NCBI GenBank assembly: GCA_963723355.1
Contig: CAVRQQ010000020.1
Location: 1-64,000, forward strand
Length of the DNA: 64,000 nt
Source of the DNA: JAFDBW01 sp963723355
GTDB lineage: Bacteria; Desulfobacterota; Desulfuromonadia; Desulfuromonadales; BM103
Reading direction: 5' to 3'
A program made the position numbers and the translations under genes. Of the stretch, positions 1 through 9,141 are shown piece after piece (the stretch's first letter is position 1; the number at the start of each line of letters is the position of its first letter). Under the pieces are notes generated by a model. It did no database searches. It saw only the letters and a program-made list of their open reading frames with translations, and was not told the DNA's origin.

Positions 1-500
1 CCCTTGAACGCCGAAATCATCAACTCGAAATCTTCCAGCAGGGACTGCAGGTCCTCCTCGTGCTCAATCTCCTGTTCTATGATCTGTAACGCGATATTGT
101 AGGTGACAGGATCCTTATCCTTGGTCATGTCCATCAACTTTTTATAGACACTGATGGCACACTGCTCACCGGCAATATTCTGTATCAAAAGTGTTTTCAC
201 AAAGGGATCATCAGGTGCCTCATAGGCGCAGTTTGTGAGTTTGAACCATTCGCGTGGATCAGTCACTGGATCTCCACCTAACTGGATAATGCGGTTGGTC
301 ACCAGCAAGGCATGATTCAATTCTTCCGTCGCGTGTAGCTCAAGTTCGGCAATCACAGCCTCTTTCATAGGCCCTTTGGCAACCTTTGCCCCGGTCCAGT
401 ACTGGTAGTAAGCAAGCCATTCATCAGCATAGGCTTTACGCAGCACAGAAATAAGCTCATCAACATCCAGCCCGACAATTTCACGACCTCTGCTTCCCAT
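1..500 (-). CDS. Ferritin-like (DPS-like) protein, 3' end beyond window
   Basis: About 166 codons are visible, starting at the ATG at 500 (minus strand) behind a strong AGGAGGAG ribosome site at 503-510; no stop is reached before the left edge. The protein is a four-helix ferritin-like fold. An early DEWLAYYQYW motif, an ExELELHATEELNHA stretch and a late EQEIEHEEDLQ stretch supply the Glu/His ligands expected of a di-iron centre. This pattern is seen in DPS-like and bacterioferritin-like proteins of anaerobes, which store iron and consume peroxide. That role is inferred from the family. The next gene on the same strand (uvsE) is 225 bp away, so an operon is not obvious. Confidence 0.8.
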   Translation of the reverse strand, partial: MGSRGREIVGLDVDELISVLRKAYADEWLAYYQYWTGAKVAKGPMKEAVIAELELHATEELNHALLVTNRIIQLGGDPVTDPREWFKLTNCAYEAPDDPFVKTLLIQNIAGEQCAISVYKKLMDMTKDKDPVTYNIALQIIEQEIEHEEDLQSLLEDFELMISAFK

Positions 501-609
501 ATCTCCTCCTTTTGCCATGTGGTTAGAACCCTTTATAAGGGTAACCTGATTTTTGTTCTTTTCCAGAGGAGACAACAATTTAGGTCATCACAAGAATGAT
601 CGTGCCGAG

Positions 610-626
610 AAAAAAGGGGGGGGGGG
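610..626. repeat. Homopolymer tract A6-G11
   Basis: Six A followed by eleven G lie in the 225-bp gap between the ferritin-like gene and uvsE. No reading frame crosses it. The length may be real or a sequencing artefact. Confidence 0.6.
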
Positions 627-643
627 TGAGATACTTTTAAAAA

Positions 644-666
644 CTCAATCCTCAGAATTGATTGAG
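644..666 (-). terminator. Possible weak terminator hairpin after uvsE
   Basis: CTCAATC (644-650) and GATTGAG (660-666) are perfect 7-bp inverted arms around a 9-nt loop. On the minus strand the hairpin follows the uvsE stop and is followed by an AT-rich stretch. The stem is short and AT-rich, so this is only a candidate. Confidence 0.35.
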
Positions 667-725
667 ATCACTCGACATCCGAAAATCGTCTCAGGCAAAC
701 AATGCCAGGGGCAGCAGAGCGACGC

Positions 726-1632
726 TTAATGTCCCAGTTGCCGCATAATCTTGAGCACCGCCAATTCCTTGGCTTTTGCCTCGATATCGACTGTGGCATC
801 AAGAGCAAGCCAATCAGCGGGGAAATCTTTCCGGTCGATATAATCTGCGTGAGGCTTTCGGATTGTTGCTGTGCCAACCATCCCTGGGTGAAGAGAGGTG
901 CAAATAAGCCTCTCCACGGCCGGACTGTCGCCAGCTTGCCAGGCATTGTTCGGTTGCTTCGGAGATGCTCAATCGGCCTGGATTGCAGCGATGGTGATGC
1001 ACATCATAAACCAGCGGGATGTGCATGTCCTTGCAGACCGGAATCAGGTCGTCTACAGTGTAGGAGACATCATCGTTCTCCAGGGTCAAGCGTGACCGGA
1101 CTCGCTCCGGGAGCTGGACAAAATTCTCCCTGAAGCGCTTCAGGGCACTTGCCTTGTCTCCGTAAACTCCGCCGCCGTGGATGTTTATGACATCGGCACC
1201 GACTAACTCGGCGAGCATTGCCTGGTATTCAAGCTCCATGACCGATTTCCTGGTCACCTCGGGGTTTGGTGATGAGAGCAGGACAAACTGGTCCGGATGG
1301 AAGCTGAGTCGAATATTCCATTGCTGCCGTAACCGGTTTGCCTCCTTCAGCTTCGTGATGATTGCCGATGCATCGGGCAGGTCCTTAATGGAATAACCAA
1401 CCTCAGGGTGGGTATATCGGGGCAGGAGTGGTGAAGGGATGCGGTAAGCACCGATACGAAGAGCATGGACCGCTTCGAGAGCAGCCACCAGGCTGGTGCA
1501 GTTGGCCAGGCAAAGAAAAGAAATTTTTTCTAGCCGCTCACGCCTGGTTAACTTGATCAGGGTCTTTGCCGTCGTCTGGCGAAAGCGGATCGGCTGTTCG
1601 CGAAACAGGCAGCAAAGACCAAAACGTAACAT
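726..1632 (-). CDS. uvsE: UV damage endonuclease UvsE/UVDE (one frameshift)
   Basis: UVDE-family AP-endonuclease-like TIM barrel that nicks DNA 5' of UV photoproducts. The start at 1632 (MLRFGLCC...) is preceded by GGAAGGA; a longer frame from 1656 is possible but unlike the family. Recognisable blocks are LSFHPDQFVLLSSP, VINIHGGGVYGDK, LENDD and YDVHHHRCNPG, which carry the metal-binding His/Glu/Asp residues. The frame breaks near 853-858. The upstream frame ends HLSSPRDGWHSNNPK and the continuation KPHADYIDRKDFP lies one base away and stops at 726. Removing one base gives 301 residues, the normal family length, so this is probably an intact gene carrying a sequence error. Confidence 0.88.
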
Positions 1633-1734
1633 GATGAAGTCCTTCCACATTTGCAAACGACAAGAAACTTTTTACCATTGTATAGGGCGGGTTATCTGCC
1701 GACAAAGACAAACTGCTTATCCCCGGGGGGCTAT

Positions 1735-2193
1735 ATGGCCAATTCGACAGAATGGAACCTGGTTCTGGAACTCCTTCAAAATCAAGCCTTTGGTGTGCTT
1801 GGGACGTCTCGTGAAGGGCATTCCTATACCAGCCTCGTGGCGTTCGTCCCAACAGAAGATGCGACCCGCCTGTATTTTGCAACAACGCGGGCAACCCGTA
1901 AGTACCATAATTTGTCAGCAGATGACAGGGTCGCTTTGTTGATCGACAACCGGGCTGACCAGACCAGGGCTCTTTACGAGGCTGCCGCGCTAACCGCTTA
2001 TGGCACTGCCAGAGAGATCGATGATGAACGCCGCAGCGAGGCGATTGAAATCTATCTCTCCAAGCATCCACAGCTGAAGACCTTTGTCTCTGCACCCACA
2101 ACGGCTTTGTTCCTGATCACAGTTAAAGAATATCACCTTGTACAGCGTTTCCAAAACGTGACTGAATTTCGGATGAACCGATGCACTACCTGA
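1735..2193 (+). CDS. Pyridoxamine 5'-phosphate oxidase (PPOX)-family flavin-binding protein
   Basis: 152 residues if started at the ATG at 1735 (MANSTEWN...), which has a GGGGGG tract just upstream; an earlier ATG at 1651 lies inside the divergent uvsE promoter region and is less likely. The split-barrel FMN-binding fold is suggested by FGVLGTSREGHSYTSLVAF, LYFATTRATRKYHNL and RVALLIDNR. Members include heme-degrading, F420- and FMN-dependent enzymes, and no substrate can be assigned. The last 13 bases overlap the next gene, so the two are probably co-transcribed and translationally coupled. Confidence 0.75.
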   Translation: MANSTEWNLVLELLQNQAFGVLGTSREGHSYTSLVAFVPTEDATRLYFATTRATRKYHNLSADDRVALLIDNRADQTRALYEAAALTAYGTAREIDDERRSEAIEIYLSKHPQLKTFVSAPTTALFLITVKEYHLVQRFQNVTEFRMNRCTT

Positions 2194-4337
2194 TGCCGCT
2201 GACTTCATCTTGCCGGGATGCAGTAGAAACCATTGGCGGCAAGGCACAAATGCTGGCTTATTTACAGCAGCAGGGCTTTCAAGTGCCGGCAGGCCACTGT
2301 TTGCCGGTCAGCGTCTATTTTGAATTCATCAACGAAACGGGTCTCGACGCCTTCATCGCCATGGAACTCCAACGCAAGGATTTCAGCGCCATGCGGTGGG
2401 AAGAGATCTGGGATGTATCACTGCGTATCCGGAATCACTTTGTTGCCTGTGACTGGCCGGTGACGTTGAAGCAGAAGCTGCTTGATGATTTGCATCGAAC
2501 CGCTGACAACTGGCCGGCGACGGCAGTCCGCTCTTCTGCTCCCGGGGAGGACTCCTGCAAGCAATCCTTTGCCGGCCTGCACGAAAGCCGTGTCATGCTG
2601 CATGGCGCAGAGGCCATTCTCGAGGCGATACGTGTCGTCTGGGCATCACTCTGGTCAGATGGTGCGCTGCTCTATCGACACGAGCTGGGTCTGGACCCGG
2701 GCAAGAGTGCTATGGCTGTCATCATCCAGGAGATGGTGGTCGGCAAGGTCTCCGGGGTCCTGTTTACCAAGGCGCCGCAGAATAGCACGGTTATGATGGT
2801 CGAGGCGGTCTGGGGTTTGAACCAGGCCCTTGTTGATGGAACAATTGAGCCGGACCGCTGGCAACTCAGCCGCGCAACCGGCAACGTGGTCGAAAAACAC
2901 GAAGTGATTCACTCCGTAGCGATGAGGCCGGTCTCAAGCGGGCTTGAATTAGCCCCCGTGGAGCAGGCTCAACATGGGCAGACACCGCTTGACGACTCGC
3001 TCTGCCGCACCCTCTATCAGGCAGGGTCTCAATTGGAAGACCTCTTGGGGACAGCAGTCGATATCGAATGGACTCAATCTGAGGCGGGGCTGCATATTCT
3101 CCAGGCACGCCCGATTACATCGATTTTAGAATCACGCGCTGATGATGAGAGGCTCTGGTATCTGAGTCTGCACCGGAGTTTGGAGAACCTTGAAGAGCTA
3201 CAAAGAGAACTCGAACAAGTGATCCTGCCCGGGATGGATGCTGATGCAGACCAGATGAGTGCGATTGATTTGCCTCAACTTGGTAACCGGGAACTTGCCG
3301 AGGAACACCTCCGACGCAGCCGAGTTCTCGACAAATGGCTTCAGACATACAAGGAAAAATGTATTCCGATGGCTCATGGGCTGAGACTCTTTGGCGAGTT
3401 CTACAATGATCTTATCAAGCCGGAGAACCCTTTCGAATTTGTCAGCCTGTTGCACTCTGAAGATTTATTGGCCGTCCAACGAAACCGGCAACTACGCAAA
3501 ATAGCCAACGTCCTGCGCGAGGATCCGACGGTCCTTGAGCGTTTGAAGGAAGGCCATGAAATGTCTCCGGACAGTCCCTTGCAGCTGTTAATTGATGATT
3601 TTACCCGTCGATATAGCGGCATCAACTGGGTCTTGAAGGATGGCCGGGAGCTGTGCGGATGGCTGGTGAAGCTCGCCGAACAGGAGGATCTGGTCCATGA
3701 ACCAAAGCGCGCAATGACTGAACAATGCTTTCTGAGCAACCTCGCCGAGGAGGACCGTGATTACGCAAGCCGGATTCTTCTGGTTGCCAAGGCCAGTTAT
3801 CTTTTGCGCGACAATGATAACCTTTACCTGGGGAAGGTAAGGGCCGGCGTTACGGCTGTGGAACAGGAAATTCGCCAGCGCGTTGAAGCCGGGACAGGAA
3901 AAGAACTCGCAAGGCTGCTGTCGGAAGAGGCCGGTCCGGACACGCTCTTCTCCAGGTATGCGTTGCAGCAAGAGCAGGAGATGTCCTCTCGCGTTCTGCA
4001 GGTCCCTCGTCAGCTTATCGGCCAACCAGCCGGACCCGGAGTCGGTTCAGGTCGGGCCAGGGTGCTTGATGGTTCGAGTCCCCTGGCAGATTTTAAACGG
4101 GGTGACGTGTTGGTCTGCGATGCCATTGAGCCAAACATGACTTTTTTGGCGCCACTGGCTGCTGCCATTATCGAGCGCCGTGGCGGAATGCTGGTTCACG
4201 GAGCGATCATTGCCCGTGAATATGGCATCCCCTGTGTGACCGGGATTCCCGAGGCAACCCGGGTCATTCAATCTGGAGACAGGTTGTCGGTTGACGGTTA
4301 CCTCGGTATTGTGACGATTGAACATGATGACGCCTAG
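2181..4337 (+). CDS. PEP/pyruvate-utilising phosphotransferase, rifampicin-phosphotransferase-like architecture
   Basis: 718 residues. An N-terminal PPDK/PEP-synthase ATP-grasp domain (about 15-320) contains VRSSAPGEDS, a SFAGLHES glycine loop, VVGKVSGVLFTK and LHILQARPITS. A middle alpha-helical region (about 330-600) has no motif I recognise. A C-terminal swivelling phosphohistidine domain ends in GGMLVHGAIIAREYGIPCV, with the catalytic His. The PEP-binding TIM barrel of true PEP synthase (about 800 residues) is missing. The order ATP domain, variable domain, His domain is that of rifampicin phosphotransferases and related kinases of small molecules. The substrate is unknown. The start overlaps the upstream PPOX gene; an alternative ATG lies at 2193. 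Confidence 0.75.
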   Translation: MHYLMPLTSSCRDAVETIGGKAQMLAYLQQQGFQVPAGHCLPVSVYFEFINETGLDAFIAMELQRKDFSAMRWEEIWDVSLRIRNHFVACDWPVTLKQKLLDDLHRTADNWPATAVRSSAPGEDSCKQSFAGLHESRVMLHGAEAILEAIRVVWASLWSDGALLYRHELGLDPGKSAMAVIIQEMVVGKVSGVLFTKAPQNSTVMMVEAVWGLNQALVDGTIEPDRWQLSRATGNVVEKHEVIHSVAMRPVSSGLELAPVEQAQHGQTPLDDSLCRTLYQAGSQLEDLLGTAVDIEWTQSEAGLHILQARPITSILESRADDERLWYLSLHRSLENLEELQRELEQVILPGMDADADQMSAIDLPQLGNRELAEEHLRRSRVLDKWLQTYKEKCIPMAHGLRLFGEFYNDLIKPENPFEFVSLLHSEDLLAVQRNRQLRKIANVLREDPTVLERLKEGHEMSPDSPLQLLIDDFTRRYSGINWVLKDGRELCGWLVKLAEQEDLVHEPKRAMTEQCFLSNLAEEDRDYASRILLVAKASYLLRDNDNLYLGKVRAGVTAVEQEIRQRVEAGTGKELARLLSEEAGPDTLFSRYALQQEQEMSSRVLQVPRQLIGQPAGPGVGSGRARVLDGSSPLADFKRGDVLVCDAIEPNMTFLAPLAAAIIERRGGMLVHGAIIAREYGIPCVTGIPEATRVIQSGDRLSVDGYLGIVTIEHDDA

Positions 4338-4350
4338 GTCAGCCTTTTTC

Positions 4351-4914
4351 CTAACGGCCATTTAATAATTTGTCCCGAAACGTTTTGCTGATCGGATTCT
4401 CCCCCAGCCAGATGCCGAAATAGGCAACCGCAAAATCGGCCCCCGGGACACGGCCCAGGCTTTGATTATTGAGCCTCAGTTCGGTTCCCTGTTCGGGGAT
4501 ATAGTCGATACTGTAACGGTCTCCTGGTTTAACATCCCTAAAGAAGCTGTAAAAAACCCGAAGCCTCTCAGCCAGGGCCTGATACTCGACTCCGGGCAAA
4601 TTGTCGCGCAAGATCTTGTCCGATGCATCGGCAAAACCTTTCGCCTCTATATCCCGGAAATATGAAATCTCCAGCTTCTTCGGCACATCCTCTGCCCAGG
4701 CAGAACCGGCAACATTGTCCGGCAGATAGAATGCTCCTGCATACACATCGAAGAGCATCGCCCATTTTAGAACAGCAACACCTTGCAATCTGACAGCATG
4801 CTTTTCCAGCTCAACCTGGTCGGCAAAAGAAACCCCCTTGATCTCCGTTGCCAGACAGGCCTGACTGGTGAAGATGGCCAAAAGGCCAAAGCAGATCAGC
4901 AGCTTTTTTAACAT
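4351..4914 (-). CDS. Exported chalcone-isomerase-like domain protein
   Basis: 187 residues from the second of two adjacent ATGs (4917 or 4914), behind GGGAG. The N-terminus is a clear Sec signal peptide (KKLLICFGLLAIFTSQACLA), so the protein is likely periplasmic. The remainder matches the bacterial chalcone-isomerase-like family: VLKWAMLFDVYAGAFYLPD, KKLEISYFRDIEAKGFADA and VAYFGIWLGENPISKTFRDKLL. Bacterial members are not flavonoid enzymes; a fatty-acid-binding role has been proposed for the fold. It is transcribed away from the DUF1295/FAD/CFA genes but is a frequent companion of them, consistent with a lipid role (inference). Confidence 0.8.
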   Translation of the reverse strand: MLKKLLICFGLLAIFTSQACLATEIKGVSFADQVELEKHAVRLQGVAVLKWAMLFDVYAGAFYLPDNVAGSAWAEDVPKKLEISYFRDIEAKGFADASDKILRDNLPGVEYQALAERLRVFYSFFRDVKPGDRYSIDYIPEQGTELRLNNQSLGRVPGADFAVAYFGIWLGENPISKTFRDKLLNGR

Positions 4915-5099
4915 CATTGTCCAGCTCCCTTTCCCTGATATATCTAGAAATATCATAACAGAGATCGGACTTGCTTTGCTCGACCGCCGGGAAATATGCG
5001 CACGCATAAATGTTAAAGGTCTGGAAATATTGCGTTTATGCAATTTAGTCGGTAAACTTTCCTGAGTTAGCAGAAATTTATTTGAGCGTGGATTGCCCG

Positions 5100-5882
5100 A
5101 TGACGGTATTTCTTTTGTGCGGACTTGTCCTGTTTGTGTTCATGACGGCGATATTTGTCCTGGCCATGATCGTTAAAGACAACAGCATTGTTGATGTTGC
5201 CTATGGTCTGGCGTTTGTCCTGACCAGCTGGGTGCTTTTCATCACTTACGGCAGTGGTCACTTGCGCCAATGGTTGATCGTCGTTCTGGTTTCCCTGTGG
5301 GGAGTGCGCCTGGCAGTCCATATCGCACTTCGGAAAAAAGGCGAGGGAGAAGACTTTCGCTACCGCCAATGGCGTGAGCAATGGGGGGAGACCTTCGTCT
5401 GGCGCAGTTTCCTGCAGATCTTTATGCTGCAGGGGGCGGTTGTTTTCCTGGTGGCTTTACCGACGCAGCTGGTGATCAATAGCCCCGGGGGGCATCTTGG
5501 TGTTCTCGACCTGGCTGGTGTTGTCATCTGGCTGTTCGGTTTCGGCTTTGAATCGATCGGTGACTGGCAGCTCCTGCGTTTCAAAAATAATCCTGATAAT
5601 CGTGGCAAAATCATCCAGAGTGGCCTGTGGCGCTTTACACGCCACCCGAATTATTTCGGAGAAGCGGTCCTCTGGTGGGGCCTTTTCCTGATCGCTTGCC
5701 AGGTCCCGTATGGGGCTGTCGCCATCATCAGTCCGCTGCTGATCGATTTCCTGCTACTGAAAGTGTCCGGCATCCCGATGCTCGAGGCCAAGTACGAAAA
5801 CAACGCCCAATTTGCCGCTTACAAAGCCAGGACCAATGCTTTCTTCCCCTGGGTCCCTAAAGCTGGAGTGCGGAATGACTAA
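5100..5882 (+). CDS. DUF1295 integral membrane protein (steroid 5-alpha-reductase-like)
   Basis: 260 residues from ATG 5100 (a TTG at 5082 would add six). It has several hydrophobic segments and the DUF1295 signature near the C-terminus: GLWRFTRHPNYFGEAVLWWG, followed by VSGIPMLEAKY and a final FFPWVP. The family belongs to the steroid-5-alpha-reductase/isoprenylcysteine-methyltransferase fold, and its members are thought to act on lipids using NAD(P)H. The last eight bases overlap the following FAD oxidoreductase. DUF1295 genes commonly sit next to CFA synthase homologues, so a role in fatty-acyl modification is a reasonable inference. Confidence 0.85.
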   Translation: MTVFLLCGLVLFVFMTAIFVLAMIVKDNSIVDVAYGLAFVLTSWVLFITYGSGHLRQWLIVVLVSLWGVRLAVHIALRKKGEGEDFRYRQWREQWGETFVWRSFLQIFMLQGAVVFLVALPTQLVINSPGGHLGVLDLAGVVIWLFGFGFESIGDWQLLRFKNNPDNRGKIIQSGLWRFTRHPNYFGEAVLWWGLFLIACQVPYGAVAIISPLLIDFLLLKVSGIPMLEAKYENNAQFAAYKARTNAFFPWVPKAGVRND

Positions 5883-7162
5883 CCTTGACAACATCTCTGC
5901 CGCAAGACAAAAGATCGCCGTTATCGGAGGCGGAGTTGCCGGCATTGTCTCGGCCTACCTGCTTCAGCAAAGGCACGATGTGACACTCTTTGAGCAGAAC
6001 GATTACCTGGGCGGGCATACCCATACCATCGAGATCAAGAATGGCCCGGATGCCGGCGTGGCGGTAGACACCGGTTTTATCGTGCTCAACGATGCCACCT
6101 ACCCGTTGTTCAAGAAGTTCCTTGCTCAACTCGGCGTGGAGACGCGAATTTCAGAGATGTCTTTCGGTTTCCAATGCCATCAAACCGGCCTGGTCTATGC
6201 GGGAACCAACCTGAACGGCCTGTTCGCCCAACGCCGCAACCTGGTCAGCCCGGTGTTCTTTAAATTTCTGATGGAAATACGTCGTTTCTGTACACAGGCC
6301 CAGGAAGATGTAACCCGCGGCGAGGTAGGCGATGTCACGCTTGGCGAATATCTTCGTGCAGGGAATTATTCCTCATACATGATACGACAATTACCTGGTG
6401 CCGATGGCTGCAGCGATCTGGTCGGCACCCGCGGTGCAGATTCATGACTTCCCCGCCGGGCCTTTTCTGCACTTCTTCCGCAATCATGGGCTGCTCTCTT
6501 TACGCGACCGGCCTCAGTGGCGCACCGTCGTCGGTGGCAGCTTTGCTTATGTCAAAAAGTTCGTCAATAGTTTCCGTGGTCAGCTTCATCTGGACTCTCC
6601 TGTGCGTTGTGTCAAACGCTTGCCAGACCAGGTCCGGCTGATGCTTGGTGACGGGTCTTCGATGGATTTTGACCAGGTCGTTATTGCAACGCATGCCGAC
6701 CAGGCTCTGACACTGCTTCTCGACCCGAGCGAGCGAGAGCAGCAACTCCTCTCTCCCTGGAAGTACCAGCTGAACCATACGGTCCTGCATACAGACGCCT
6801 CGATACTGCCTGGGCAAAGACACGCCTGGGCCGCCTGGAACTTCACCCGGGAGCAGTCTGACCAGGAACGACCGGTTTTTGTCACCTATTACATGAATCG
6901 CTTGCAGGGCTTGCGGACTCAAAACGATTACTGTGTCACCCTGAACCGGCATGATCCCTTCAGGGCAAACACCGTGATCGCCGAGATGGATTACCATCAT
7001 CCCCTTTACAGTTTTGAGTCAATGAGGACCCAAAAAAGTTTGCCAGAGCTCAATGGCTGCAACCGGACCTGTTTCTGTGGCAGCTATTTCGGCTATGGTT
7101 TCCATGAAGATGCCGTGCGGGCCGGCGTCAACGTGGCTGAGATGTTCGGGGTGTCGCTTTGA
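5875..7162 (+). CDS. FAD-dependent amine-oxidase-like oxidoreductase of CFA-associated type (one frameshift)
   Basis: The restored protein is 428 residues. The N-terminus has the FAD Rossmann motif IAVIGGGVAGIVSAYLLQ, then LFEQNDYLGGHTHT and VDTGFIVLND. The C-terminal part begins at PMAAAIWSAP and includes PFLHFFRNHGLL, WRTVVGGSFAYVKKF, YYMNRLQGL and FCGSYFGYGFHEDAV. This is the flavoprotein regularly encoded beside cyclopropane-fatty-acid synthase homologues; in Rhodobacter such a partner belongs to the furan-fatty-acid gene set (from memory). The frame breaks at about 6385: MIR in one frame, NYLVPMAAA one base on. One extra base explains it. The gene overlaps DUF1295 upstream and shares a TTGA overlap with the fusion gene downstream, so it is the middle of an operon. 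Confidence 0.85.
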
Positions 7163-9132
7163 ACTCGAAGATCTATTTCGGTGAAGTCGTGCATTCTCGC
7201 CTGGTGCCGGTGGAGCATAAGTTTCGCTACCCGGTCTATTTCTATGCTTTCGAGCTGGATGAACTGGAAGAGCTGGCCAGGGACAACCCGCTATTCGGTT
7301 ATAACCAGCTGCGACCGGTCGCGATCCATGACCGCGACTACCTGGTCCCCGGCGACCAGACCATTCGGGAAAAAGTTTCTTCGGTCTTGTCAGAAGCCGG
7401 CATGGACTTCCCCCTCGGCAAGGTCATCCTGGTGACTGCGGCGCGCTATTTCAACTATATCTTCAATCCGGTCAGTTTTTTTTATTGCCATGACACCTCC
7501 GGCCGGTTGGTCTGTATCCTGGCCCAGGTCAACAATACTTTTGGCGAAATGCACCTCTATCCGCTTGCCGCCGAAGGATCCGAACCGCTGGACGGGCGTT
7601 TGCGCTTTGTTGCTGCCAAACAGTTTCACGTTTCGCCGTTCTTTCCCCGCAAAGGACAATATGAGTTCCGGCTCACAGCGGCTTCTGACCAGATCGACAA
7701 CACGATCCGCTATCACCTCGATGACCAGCTTTCGTTGGTCGCCCGCATTTCCGGTTCAGCGGTACCCATGACAAGATTGAGCCTGGCCAAGGCGATTATT
7801 GCCCACCCCATCTGTGCCAGTCTGACCATGCCGAGAATTCTCTGGCAGGCGGCCAGGCTGCACTGGCAAAGGAGGCTGCCTGTGTACGAAAAGCCTGTGC
7901 CGAACAGTGAGATGACGATCCGCCCGGTTCCGCCGTCTTGTTTCGACCGAATCGGTATGAAAATGATCATGAACTTCCTTGGCAGGCTGCCCGAGGGGGA
8001 GCTGACCCTGAAGACCCCTGACGGGCAATCGCAACGCTTTGGCAAGCCAGGCACCGCGCCCGCTCTTGAACTAAGGATTCATGAGTATCGTTTTTTCCGC
8101 CGGGTGATGGTTGCCGGCGATATCGGGTTCGGTGAAGCTTATACAGACGGCGACTGGACAACATCTGACCTGCCCGGATTGTTGACCCTGATCGCCCGCA
8201 ACGAGTCGGTCATGGACGACCGGAGTATTTTCACGTCGACCGTGGGCCGCGCAGTCAATTACCTGCGGCATCTGAAGCGGCCCAATACTATCAAGGGCAG
8301 CGACCGCAATATCCGTGAACATTATGACCTGAGCAACGATTTCTTTGCCACCTTCCTGGACCCGAGCATGACCTACTCGTGCGGTTTGTTCAAAAACCCC
8401 GGTGAGTCACTTGAGCAGGCCCAGAGGAACAAGTTGCAGACGATCATCTCGAAAGCCGGGATCACCTCAAAAGATCACGTCCTCGAAATCGGCTGCGGCT
8501 GGGGCAGCTTTGCCATAGAAGCTGTTCGACAGACCGGTTGCAGGGTGACCGGAATCACCATCTCCCGGGAGCAGTTGGAGCTGGCGCAAAGGAGGGTTAT
8601 TGAGGCCGGCCTGCAGGACCGGATTGAGCTCCGCCTTTGCGATTACCGCCATATCGGAGGGCAATTTGACAAACTCGTTTCGATTGAGATGCTCGAAGCG
8701 GTCGGGCACGCCGGGCTGGGCCCATTCTTCAAGGCCTGCCACGATGCCCTGTTGCCAGGTGGCCGTGCCGTAATCCAGGTGATCACGATTCCTGACCGCA
8801 AGTACAATGCGTACCGTTTCAGCTCCGACTGGATTCGCAAACACATTTTCCCCGGTGGTCACCTGCCCTCGCTGGGTGCCATGCAAGAAGCGATGGCGAA
8901 GAACTCGTCCCTTGAATTATCCAACCTGGAAAATTTTGCTTTCGACTATGCCAAGACGCTTGACCTTTGGCGGGCAACTCTGCTGCAGAAGCACGGGGAG
9001 ATTCGTGCACAAGGGTTTGATGAGTCTTTCATCCGCAAGTGGGAATATTACTTTGCCTACTGCCAGGCCGGTTTCAATGCGCGGATTATTGACCTGGCTC
9101 AACTGGTTCTCGACAAGCCGGAACAACCCTAA
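7159..9132 (+). CDS. Fusion protein: DUF1365 domain + cyclopropane-fatty-acyl-phospholipid synthase-like methyltransferase
   Basis: 657 residues from a TTG start overlapping the upstream stop (TTGA), suggesting coupled translation. Residues 1 to about 240 are DUF1365 (IYFGEVVHSRLVPVEHKFRY, ARYFNYIFNPVSFFYC, KQFHVSPFFP). Residues from about 250 to the end are a CFA synthase/SAM methyltransferase: GDIGFGEAYTDGDW, REHYDLSNDFFATFLDPSMT, the SAM loop VLEIGCGWGSFAIEA, VSIEMLEAVG and SDWIRKHIFPGGHLPS. CFA synthases methylate unsaturated phospholipid acyl chains. In most genomes the two domains are separate neighbouring genes, so here they are covalently joined. Expected to act on membrane lipids together with the FAD and DUF1295 proteins. 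Confidence 0.9.
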   Translation: MNSKIYFGEVVHSRLVPVEHKFRYPVYFYAFELDELEELARDNPLFGYNQLRPVAIHDRDYLVPGDQTIREKVSSVLSEAGMDFPLGKVILVTAARYFNYIFNPVSFFYCHDTSGRLVCILAQVNNTFGEMHLYPLAAEGSEPLDGRLRFVAAKQFHVSPFFPRKGQYEFRLTAASDQIDNTIRYHLDDQLSLVARISGSAVPMTRLSLAKAIIAHPICASLTMPRILWQAARLHWQRRLPVYEKPVPNSEMTIRPVPPSCFDRIGMKMIMNFLGRLPEGELTLKTPDGQSQRFGKPGTAPALELRIHEYRFFRRVMVAGDIGFGEAYTDGDWTTSDLPGLLTLIARNESVMDDRSIFTSTVGRAVNYLRHLKRPNTIKGSDRNIREHYDLSNDFFATFLDPSMTYSCGLFKNPGESLEQAQRNKLQTIISKAGITSKDHVLEIGCGWGSFAIEAVRQTGCRVTGITISREQLELAQRRVIEAGLQDRIELRLCDYRHIGGQFDKLVSIEMLEAVGHAGLGPFFKACHDALLPGGRAVIQVITIPDRKYNAYRFSSDWIRKHIFPGGHLPSLGAMQEAMAKNSSLELSNLENFAFDYAKTLDLWRATLLQKHGEIRAQGFDESFIRKWEYYFAYCQAGFNARIIDLAQLVLDKPEQP

Positions 9133-9141
9133 AGAGGGCTT

